From Saccharomycopsis fibuligera x Saccharomycopsis cf. fibuligera (lineage: Eukaryota; Ascomycota; Saccharomycetes; Ascoideales; Saccharomycopsidaceae), in the NCBI GenBank assembly GCA_001936135.1, contig CP012821.1:434001-498000 (forward strand): a stretch of DNA of 64,000 nucleotides, given 5' to 3'. Position 1 is the stretch's first letter. Each line of letters starts with the position of its first letter. The notes beneath the pieces were generated by a model. That model made no database searches and was not told the DNA's origin. It worked only from the letters and a program-made list of their open reading frames with translations. Below, piece after piece: positions 43,757-51,131 of this stretch. The translations under genes were made by a program, and so were the position numbers.

Positions 43757-43830
43757 TGTTTTGTTTTATTTTGTTTTGTTTTGTTTTCGTTTTTGTTTTC
43801 GTTTTTGTTTTTGTTTTTTTCTTTTCTTTT
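43757..43830. repeat. TTTTG/TTTTTCG pentamer-hexamer repeat
   Basis: Irregular tandem TTTTG, TTTTCG and TTTTTG units past the YOS9 3' end. They generate a Phe/Cys-rich spurious ORF. Confidence 0.9.
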
Positions 43831-43915
43831 GTACTTCTCACTTGTCCTTGCTTTTCCTTGTCACGTCTGTATTTTATTAAAAGTATAAAAAAATATTTCC
43901 TACGCTAAGCACCAA

Positions 43916-45901
43916 TTATAACTCATCATGCAAAACCACCGGATTCCCATCATCCTCAACTACAATTTCAATTTTCAATCCCTCATCATTCTTCTTATCT
44001 CCTTCAACGTACTCTAATTGTGCCTCTTGAACCCCTTCGTTGTCTCTCAAAGTAACTTTGTCATACCTTGCACCATCCCTTGCGTTTTCCTTTTGCTGCT
44101 GCTCTCGATCATCAACACCACTACCACCTTGTCTTAATGATTCGCCAAAATCAATTTCATTCCCTTCTGCATTCCTATAGTATACAAAATTGCCTAATCC
44201 AGTTCTTGGCCCACCTCTTACATCATCATCTTCGATCGCATCACTTAGGGTCAAGAATCTAAACCACAATTTACCAGTATGTTCCATCTTTACATGAACA
44301 ATCCCGACAAAAGAATCTTGAAAATTGTACAATTTGGCCAAGTACGAAAAGGTATCACCTAACTTGTAATGGATTGGAGGCTTGTTAACAATAAAATTTT
44401 GACGAATACCGTTAAGTATGGCGCTGCTGAGGTCACTGAGATTAATTTCTTGGGTGCCGGGCATCACTGATGGATCTGATGTAAGCAAAATATCTTCCCT
44501 TTTCTGCAATAATTTTGCTGATGATGGTGATTGTGAGTGCAACGGATTACTAGAAGGTGAGAGCGTAGTATTTTTGTTTTTCTTTGCAATGCCAGCATAT
44601 AAGTTTCCTCCAAGAGGAATAATATGAAAATCGTTTTTTACAATTCTTTCAGCAGCAACTCCAAGAGGTTCACTGTGACTTGAATTTTCTGCTTCTTCAC
44701 CACTTTCGGTTTCTTCATTAATATTTACATTATCAGCTACCCTGTGACATTCAATCTCATTGATTTTTTCATCTGCTTTAGCATTGAATTCCTCCAATTG
44801 GCAAAGCTCAGGCACACTAATCACCATTTCGTATTGACAAGTCTTGTACTCCTTAAGCCAGCTAATCAGAGGCAAATTTTTTTGCAAATCTCCATTGCTT
44901 AAAATTTTTTTCGTAACTGCTCCTCCTCTACTTTTGCTGCTTTGCAGCAGCTGCAGTTGTAGTACTTGTTCATGATGTTTTTCTGTATCAGCACCGCCTT
45001 CCTCATCAACTAACACACCAGCAACATTACTATTAAACAGCGTATCGCAGATATATTTCACATCTACTGCTCTTTTGCGGCCAGTCAAATCACATTCATC
45101 ACCGCCACTAAGATGCTGTACCAAGTTCAATGATCCGCCGTTCTCATCATCTTTGACCAACTCAATTTGCTTCCAGGCACGCTTGCTGCCTCTGTCATCA
45201 TTGAAAGCTCTTCTAGAATTTTTGTTTTTTGTTTGCTTTTGAGTACTGTCACCATTAAACTGGGATAAAAGAAACGTTGGGGCCCCTGGATCAAGTTGTC
45301 GGCGGCCATTTTCAATCCGTTCGTGAAACTGAGTAATTGAATCATTGTAACAAAATTTATACGTCCAGTAATTTATTGTCTTGTAAATACAGCTATCAAC
45401 TACCATTTTGGTTTTTATGGTTTTCTCATTTATTGGCTGTTGTTGCTGGCCTTGATTAGTTGTGATTTCTGGTACCGGTACAATGCGTTTGAATTTAAGA
45501 GCACTGGAGACGATTTCAAGGGCTCTAGCTTTCACTTTTTCCAACTCTTTTTCTGGAGATCTTTTTATTTGACCATTTGTGTCACTGGCATTATTTTTAT
45601 TTTCCTGCTGATCTACTGTTGGTCTTATTATGGGTATATAGCATAAATAATTCTTGCCTAAGCTCCGGATAAGCTCGAATGTTCCCTGCTTTTGTTTGTC
45701 GAGTGCAGAAGAGGAACTGGTACTTAAATTGATGTCATTCTCATCAATTAATTGAGCTGTTTTTTCAACTGATATTGGATTTTCTTCGATATATCGAATC
45801 TTGAATTTGGGTCTAGCATAGATATCGTCATGGATGCTGAAAAGGGCCTCGGTGGCAGATAAAACAATAAGCAATGGTACCAATATTTTTGAGCTTAGCA
45901 T
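43916..45901 (-). CDS. YOS9: Yos9/OS-9 ER lectin
   Basis: ER-lumenal lectin that reads trimmed N-glycans on misfolded glycoproteins and hands them to the Hrd1-Hrd3 ubiquitin ligase (ERAD-L). The 661-residue product has a signal peptide (MLSSKILVPLLIVLSATEALFS), an N-terminal strand with FKIRYIEENP, and an MRH domain with the expected Cys pattern. This includes SCIYKTINYWTYKFCYNDSITQFHE, DECDLTGRKRAVDVKYICD, and CQYEMVISVPELCQ. It ends in HDEL, the ER retention signal, as does S. cerevisiae Yos9 (542 residues). Extra length comes from acidic, Asn- and Lys-rich insertions inside and after the MRH domain. Divergent from SWD1. Confidence 0.95.
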   Translation of the reverse strand: MLSSKILVPLLIVLSATEALFSIHDDIYARPKFKIRYIEENPISVEKTAQLIDENDINLSTSSSSALDKQKQGTFELIRSLGKNYLCYIPIIRPTVDQQENKNNASDTNGQIKRSPEKELEKVKARALEIVSSALKFKRIVPVPEITTNQGQQQQPINEKTIKTKMVVDSCIYKTINYWTYKFCYNDSITQFHERIENGRRQLDPGAPTFLLSQFNGDSTQKQTKNKNSRRAFNDDRGSKRAWKQIELVKDDENGGSLNLVQHLSGGDECDLTGRKRAVDVKYICDTLFNSNVAGVLVDEEGGADTEKHHEQVLQLQLLQSSKSRGGAVTKKILSNGDLQKNLPLISWLKEYKTCQYEMVISVPELCQLEEFNAKADEKINEIECHRVADNVNINEETESGEEAENSSHSEPLGVAAERIVKNDFHIIPLGGNLYAGIAKKNKNTTLSPSSNPLHSQSPSSAKLLQKREDILLTSDPSVMPGTQEINLSDLSSAILNGIRQNFIVNKPPIHYKLGDTFSYLAKLYNFQDSFVGIVHVKMEHTGKLWFRFLTLSDAIEDDDVRGGPRTGLGNFVYYRNAEGNEIDFGESLRQGGSGVDDREQQQKENARDGARYDKVTLRDNEGVQEAQLEYVEGDKKNDEGLKIEIVVEDDGNPVVLHDEL

Positions 45902-46753
45902 ATTGACTTAGTTTTCTTGTCACTTTCCTTTATCGTTATTGTTCTTGCCTTAGCTTTCGGAATGGTTTTTGTTGATAAGTGAACAATGGACAAAAACCTG
46001 CCTGATCAAATAGTCAAGTCAACGGATTCTATAAACACTGAAACCTATTATTTGTCTCTTGGACAATAATTATACACTATTCAGTCACTGCTGAAGCAAA
46101 CGAGATGTACTATCTTTATAGACTGTTCCGCCCAATAACACAAAACTGCTTAGTATCAATTGCGCACCCTTAGTAAATCAAACAAAAGTAGCGCCACAAT
46201 ATCTAAGCAATCACAATTCAAAATAGTTTGGTAACAAAACAATATATTCTGACAATAGTAAAAAGCAACAATCTGAAACTATTACAAAGCAGTGTTTTCT
46301 CAAGAAAAAAATACGAGCTGATGTGACTTTCCTAATTTGCTGTTGTAGATGCTTGTCTAACTAACTAACCATCTAACTAACTAACTGACATCATATCATC
46401 TAAAACTGCCATCGTCATCATCCTTCTGCGTTCTGTTTTTCCTCGCACTTGCATTCAGTTACGAGCACGCGTTCAATCTCGAAATTTTTCAGTTTTGCAG
46501 TGCAAACACTGACAAGTCTTCACAGTAAGCAGCACCAGAAATATCAGCAGAAAGCTGTTACCAAATCGTCAGCATTTTCAATTACTAGAGTTTACTCGGC
46601 GGCACTATCTTCGGAGGAATCCCAAATAACAGGTGAGCTTTCATCTCGCGCGGTTCCAAACATCCATGAATTTTTCTCCGTCGACCTGCATTAATCAAAA
46701 ATAAAAAACAAAAAAACATAATTTGAATCACAATACCATAACAGACCCCAATA
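45902..46753. promoter_or_regulatory. Divergent promoter region YOS9 / SWD1
   Basis: 850 bp between divergent genes. It includes a CTAA microsatellite (46356-46388). A frame at 46449-46694 lacks an ATG and overlaps the SWD1 leader. No specific factor site is assigned. Confidence 0.55.
46356..46388. repeat. (CTAA)n microsatellite
   Basis: Two blocks of CTAACTAACTAAC separated by a few bases, upstream of SWD1. Confidence 0.9.
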
Positions 46754-48112
46754 ATGAACCTTCTCTTGCTAGACCCGTTCGAGGTAGCAAAGGAGTATCC
46801 AGAAACCCTTACAAGCACGCTCCAATTTGGCCATTCGCGGTACATAAAATTCAACAAGAATGGCGATTACCTTGCCTCGGGACTAGTAGACGGCACCATC
46901 AGTATATTTGACTACGACACAAGTCAGGTAGTATGTGCACTCAAGAGACACACCGCAGTGATCCAATCGCTTCAGTGGAGCAGGTGCGGTCGGTATTTGC
47001 TTAGTTCGTCAACTGACTGTAACGTGTTATTATGGGACTTGAAGACTCAAAGTGTGATCAGAGAGGTTATCTTTGAGAGTCCTGTATGGTTTGCAGAGAT
47101 GCATCCAAAGGACCCTTTTATTTTCATTGCCAGTATATTTAATAGTGAGCCGGTGCTTGTGGATTGGCACGATGCTGAAAATGTGATGGAGGTAAAACTA
47201 CCGACTGAGCCACTTGTTCCCAGAGACAATGATGGAGAGGATGAGCGTCAGGAAGAAGAAGAGCAGCAGCTAAAGAGACGCAAGAAGCTGAATGATTTGG
47301 TGTTGTGCTTGACTTTTGCGTTTGACGCTGGATACATCTTCACCGGCACCAGCAAGGGGTGGCTCAATATTTTGCAGTACCGTCGCGATGCTGAAAATAG
47401 CAGTCAGTGTCAGTTCGACACCATATACTCTCAAAAGGCAACAAGCTCCCACATAAAGCAGATTACGGTAACAGAAAAGAACTACAAGATATTCATTAAC
47501 TGCTCGGACCGAATCATAAGACAGTTGTCGATCGCCGAGGAGTTCGTGAATGACACGCCCAAGTGGCTCAAGGCTAGAGACGAAGAGTTTGAGATCGAGC
47601 ACAAGTACCAGGACGTGGTGAACCGTCTCCAGTGGAACTCGGTGACCACCAACCACAACGGCGACTATTTGATTGCCTCGACCTACGGCTCAGGGGCGCA
47701 CGACATCTACATGTGGGAAACGACCATGGGATCATTGATCAAAGTGCTTGAAGGCCCCAAAGAAGAACTCTTTGACATTGACTGGAACGACAAGCGCTGC
47801 TGTATTGGCGCTAACGGACTTGACAGTGGCTTCATTTATCTCTGGACCAACATCATTCCGCAAAAATGGAGTGCCTTGGCTCCTGATTTTGTCGAGGTGG
47901 AGGAGAACGTTGAGTACGAGGAAAGAGAAGACGAGTTTGATATCTTGCCCGATGAAGAACTCAACCAGCGACAAATGGACCTTGAAGACGAAACCGTGGA
48001 CATCATCACCAGAGACAAGGTAGACGCCCGCGGGTTGGAAGAAGAGGAGTCGTTTGTGATTCCTGTGCGCTACGAAATTGAGATTGAGGCCCCCGACGAT
48101 GACGACGACTAG
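46754..48112 (+). CDS. SWD1: Swd1, COMPASS H3K4 methyltransferase subunit (RbBP5 family)
   Basis: WD40 subunit of the Set1/COMPASS complex that methylates histone H3 Lys4. The 452-residue product begins MNLLLLDPFEVAKEYPETLT, the typical RbBP5/Swd1 start. WD40 blades follow: GHSRYIKFNKNGDYLASGLVDG, HTAVIQSLQWSRCGRYLLSSSTD, then PVWFAEMHPKDPFIFIAS. Later repeats include NRLQWNSVTTNHNGDYLIAS and LFDIDWNDKRCCIGANG. The C-terminus is acidic (EVEENVEYEEREDEFD), as in relatives that contact Ash2/Swd3 partners. S. cerevisiae Swd1 is 426 residues. Codon use is noticeably more C/G-ending than in neighbouring genes. Confidence 0.95.
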   Translation: MNLLLLDPFEVAKEYPETLTSTLQFGHSRYIKFNKNGDYLASGLVDGTISIFDYDTSQVVCALKRHTAVIQSLQWSRCGRYLLSSSTDCNVLLWDLKTQSVIREVIFESPVWFAEMHPKDPFIFIASIFNSEPVLVDWHDAENVMEVKLPTEPLVPRDNDGEDERQEEEEQQLKRRKKLNDLVLCLTFAFDAGYIFTGTSKGWLNILQYRRDAENSSQCQFDTIYSQKATSSHIKQITVTEKNYKIFINCSDRIIRQLSIAEEFVNDTPKWLKARDEEFEIEHKYQDVVNRLQWNSVTTNHNGDYLIASTYGSGAHDIYMWETTMGSLIKVLEGPKEELFDIDWNDKRCCIGANGLDSGFIYLWTNIIPQKWSALAPDFVEVEENVEYEEREDEFDILPDEELNQRQMDLEDETVDIITRDKVDARGLEEEESFVIPVRYEIEIEAPDDDDD

Positions 48113-48231
48113 CGATAAGGTAAACAGTTGCAGTTGGCCATTGTTTGGCTTGTGTCTTTTGAGTGTTGCCCACTGGCAATGGCTGGAATTTCACTCTTTA
48201 TTAATGTTTGCATGCGACGACGCTTTGCTTG

Positions 48232-48313
48232 TTGGCGCTTAGCGCTTGGTATTTAGTGGCTCATCGCCGCTGTCCTTGTTGGCGCTTGTTGTTGTGGCAA
48301 CTCGTTGGCGCTT
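48232..48313 (+). repeat. Three copies of TTGGCGCTT
   Basis: Exact 9-mers at 48232-48240, 48279-48287 and 48305-48313, plus a partial AGCGCTTGG at 48241. They sit just upstream of the TATA box and look like upstream activating elements for a transcript running to the right. Confidence 0.8.
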
Positions 48314-48328
48314 ATTCGCCATGAAAAG

Positions 48329-48336
48329 TATATAAG
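48329..48336 (+). promoter_or_regulatory. TATA box (TATATAAG) of an unassigned transcript
   Basis: A consensus TATAWAWR element followed at 35-85 bp by a pyrimidine-rich stretch (48379-48414) and CAAGCAAATG. This is the usual layout of a strongly expressed yeast gene, but the ATG opens only an eight-codon frame. Confidence 0.6.
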
Positions 48337-48662
48337 CAGGCCCTCTCCCTCACCATCTTCCCAGCCATCTAATTGTGCTCTTTTTTTCTCTCCTCTCTCT
48401 TTTCTCTCATCAAGCAAATGCCAACCCTTCTTCATCTTCGCTAGGTTTTTGCCTGCTTGTTTCAAATGATGATCCGTCTTCATCAACAAGCAACGCGCTT
48501 CCGCTTCCAGCTACGTTTTTTTCACGGCTGTGAGTGACCGACTCCGATATCACCGAGTGAGCGCTTATACTCCAGTATCCCCAAAGCACATCTTGTTCTA
48601 TCGTCATTCAAGTTGCTCCGGCTGCACTCCTTCCTCGACAGATCAGCGCAATTAACTTTAAT

Positions 48663-48681
48663 AAATTCTTCTGTGGGCGGT
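48663..48681 (+). repeat. 19-bp direct repeat, copy 1
   Basis: AAATTCTTCTGTGGGCGGT, identical to copy 2 and placed exactly 300 bp before it. Confidence 0.95.
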
Positions 48682-48852
48682 TACACTGTTGTTTGATTTG
48701 CGGGGTTGGTTGCACCGACGCTCTTTGATATTGCAAATTCCGATGCTTTGAGGCCGCGCTCACAACAAGAGAAACGGAGCCTAGCAGCAGCTGCTGACAT
48801 TCTTGCCGGTATTACTATCCATATTATTACAAAACTGAAAGAAAAAAAAGCG

Positions 48853-48874
48853 AAAAAAAAAAAAAAAAAAAAAA
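48853..48874. repeat. Poly(A) run, 22 nt
   Basis: Uninterrupted A22 between the two copies of the 19-bp repeat. Confidence 0.95.
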
Positions 48875-48962
48875 GAAAAGCTTGTTTATTGGTTCAGTGG
48901 CCTTGAAACTACGGCTGGTTTGGCACCGACACGATGATCAATATAAACGGTTTTGATTTTTA

Positions 48963-48981
48963 AAATTCTTCTGTGGGCGGT
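48963..48981 (+). repeat. 19-bp direct repeat, copy 2
   Basis: Identical to 48663-48681. Flanks differ except that a similar GCACCGAC motif lies nearby in both (48702-48709 and 48922-48929). Confidence 0.95.
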
Positions 48982-49210
48982 CTCTTCCAATTATATATCC
49001 ATTGTTGTTGGTTTAAAGTTGCCTTGGTGGTCATTTTTCTACATTGTTATTAATAAACAGTTTTTCACCAAAATTGTGAGTGCATTTGTAGAAAGAAAGT
49101 CGTTAGATGGAAATAAAAGAAGCAAGCGACGCTAACTAGAAAAGAACTGAAATCGATAAGCAAAACCAGGAAAAGACAAAAGCAAAAAAAGCTCAATAAA
49201 CTAGATGTAA

Positions 49211-49801
49211 TCACCAATTGTTATAACCATTGCCGTAGCCAGAAGCGCCATATTCCAGAGCGCCATATGGCCCCGGTGGTGGTGGTGGTGGTGGTGCGTA
49301 TTGGTTCATCCCGGGGTAAGCTGACCTACTGTTGTTGTATCCAGAAAACTGATCTTGCTGTTGGTTTTGGGATGGAGGATATGGAGGAGGAGCACCATAA
49401 CCCTCAACCCCTGTAGGACCACCATCCATATCTCTTTTACCACCGAGAAAGTTGCTGAAGCCACCAGCACCGCCAGCGTGGCTACCAAAGCTGAGCCCGT
49501 TACCATGATTGCTGCCATTATGCTTTCTGGCTTTGTATTCATCTTCAATCTTGCTAAGAGCAATACCACCGGCTACTGCCCCGGCAGCAGATTTCCAAAA
49601 AGAGCCATTCGTGTACTTATACGTCGCCACTGCACCACCAACGGAACCAACAGTTGCGCCTAATATGCCTCTTTCTCCTTCAGGCACATTAGGATCATAA
49701 TATTGTTGTTGCTGTTGTTGATGCTGTTGAGACTGTTGAGACTGTTGAGGAGCTTGACGATAGCTGTTGTCGCCACTGTTGTAGAAATCATTTGCGGACA
49801 T
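49211..49801 (-). CDS. Glycine-zipper, Gln-rich protein similar to S. cerevisiae YNL208W
   Basis: 196 residues beginning MSANDFYNSG, closely like the MSANEFYSSG start of Ynl208w, a yeast protein of unknown role reported to interact with ribosomes. A Gln-rich stretch is followed by GERGILGATVGSVGGAVATYK and a second Gly/Ala-rich helix (SAAGAVAGGIALSKIEDEYK). Together these form a glycine-zipper hairpin. The C-terminal half is Gly/Asn/Gln/Pro/Tyr-rich with a run of eight prolines (APPPPPPPPGP) and ends in YNNW, giving a prion-like composition. A membrane-associated or aggregation-prone role is plausible but not shown. Confidence 0.85.
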   Translation of the reverse strand: MSANDFYNSGDNSYRQAPQQSQQSQQHQQQQQQYYDPNVPEGERGILGATVGSVGGAVATYKYTNGSFWKSAAGAVAGGIALSKIEDEYKARKHNGSNHGNGLSFGSHAGGAGGFSNFLGGKRDMDGGPTGVEGYGAPPPYPPSQNQQQDQFSGYNNSRSAYPGMNQYAPPPPPPPGPYGALEYGASGYGNGYNNW

Positions 49802-50134
49802 GTCTTTGTTTGTTTGTTTGTAATATAATGTATCGATGGAGTAAAGCCGTCTGCGTTGCGATGTAGTATAGCAATTTAATATGATACTTCAGTTTAGCCA
49901 ATAATCGTTGTTAGGTATAAAATAACCAACAGCATCTGCACAAGCCCAAATGTCTCTCCGACGTGTCTCAATATATATACTGTTTTTTGTTTTGTATTTT
50001 TTTGTTTTGTTTTTCATTTAGTAGTTCCCGTTTTTCTTTTCCTTTTTTCCTCTAGTGATGCGGCTTCCGTTCAAAAAGACCCGATCCGAGGGGCTTAAGC
50101 GACCGTGCTCAGATGACTGACTGACTACCGTAGG

Positions 50135-50205
50135 TAATTAGCTAATTAGTCAAGCAGGAAGGGCGACAGCTTAGCCACATCCACTACATTAATGTAGCGC
50201 GCTAC
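50135..50205. repeat. Cluster of three perfect palindromes
   Basis: TAATTAGCTAATTA (50135-50148), CTACATTAATGTAG (50184-50197) and GTAGCGCGCTAC (50194-50205); the last two overlap. They lie about 330-400 bp upstream of the YNL208W-like start and could be dimer binding sites. Confidence 0.85.
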
Positions 50206-51081
50206 GCCTCGGTCGAGGTCTGCAGTGCACATGCATACGTGGCGTCAGTTTTGTATCGGACCGTTCTCCTCGGACTTTGAATCATTCAATTATTCGGTCA
50301 ATGACAGCCGATGAGTGACCTCGAAAACCACAGCAAAAGCTCCGCCAACTCGTTCCATAATGTACGCATTAATTACGCCACTAGATATTGCTTGTGGCGC
50401 AGTAGACGCCATAATATACATAGCGATAATAATCAGTGCACTGGTGCAACATGATCGGTGATGGTCGCTAGTACTCCGTTACGTAGACCAATTCGTTCTA
50501 TTTGTGAAATTTAAAAAAAATTAGTATTCGATAGCTATTTGGAGTATACTTTTCACGATAAGCATGCTATTGATTCGTGTACCGAGCATGTAACAGCCTA
50601 CTTGATAGATATCAAAGACATATCTAAATAGCTTAGCAGGTACAGTTTAGTTCTACTTATCTAGCTCACACATATGTAAGGGTTCTCGTAATTTTCTCAG
50701 GTTGCGTTAATTTTGATTTGACAAGTCTGTTGAAGGTAAAAGTAACTAATACGCACAAGCCGCAATGACTTTAATGCTAAGAACGTTGTACTACTTTTTC
50801 ATGTTTGGTTGTGCAATACGATGCGTAAGCCTGTCTGGGCTCATAGGCGATGTCCTTATTTTATTTGGCTTTATTGACTGAGAGTTTTGTGAAATTTTTG
50901 ACGGTTTTGCTGCGCTCCTAAGCTGCTAACAATAATAGCAAAAGAGAACTGCTTACAATTTATTTAAGAATAAAAGCGTGAAGCGGGTCTCATTTTGAAA
51001 AACTAATAGTATTAATAGTCAAAATGAAATCGGCAAACTAATAGCAATTAAAGGAGAAAATAGGATTTATATGCACAAAGC

Positions 51082-51107
51082 AAAAAAAAAAAAAAAAAAA
51101 AAAAAAA
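51082..51107. repeat. Poly(A) run, 26 nt
   Basis: Uninterrupted A26, reading as poly(T) about 25 nt past the stop codon of the OPT gene on the minus strand. Confidence 0.95.
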
Positions 51108-51131
51108 TAAAAAAAATAATAAGAAAAATAA

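Larger units (their letters stand above)
41151..43915. other. 2.8-kb gene-free interval between BEM2 and YOS9
   Basis: Upstream of BEM2 and downstream of YOS9, both on the minus strand. It contains an A26 run (42504-42529), a TTTTG-type repeat (43757-43830) and only short ORFs without recognisable domains. No tRNA B box was seen. It may be a long BEM2 regulatory region or hold an unrecognised noncoding RNA. Confidence 0.6.
48113..49210. other. 1.1-kb convergent intergenic region with promoter-like block
   Basis: Downstream of both SWD1 (+) and the YNL208W-like gene (-), so no promoter is needed here for either. It nevertheless holds a triplicated 9-mer, a TATA box, a CT-rich leader and an exact 19-bp direct repeat spaced by 300 bp. 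No long ORF follows. See separate entries. Confidence 0.6.
49802..51131. promoter_or_regulatory. 1.3-kb upstream region of the YNL208W-like gene
   Basis: It lies between OPT (3' side) and the YNL208W-like gene (5' side), both on the minus strand. It contains a cluster of perfect palindromes (50135-50205) and an A26 run (51082-51107). No gene is supported. Confidence 0.6.

Noticed and set aside
43554-43880. 108-codon Phe/Cys-rich ORF
   Set aside because: Its C-terminal half comes from the TTTTG repeat; it lies past the 3' end of YOS9.
46449-46694. 81-codon frame before SWD1 that looks faintly like a mitochondrial presequence
   Set aside because: No ATG start, and it falls in the SWD1 leader; no splice that would join it to a coding exon was convincing.
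48418-48444. Eight-codon ORF after the promoter-like block as a protein gene
   Set aside because: Too short, and no clear GTATGT-type 5' splice site was found to extend it; treated as possible noncoding transcript instead.
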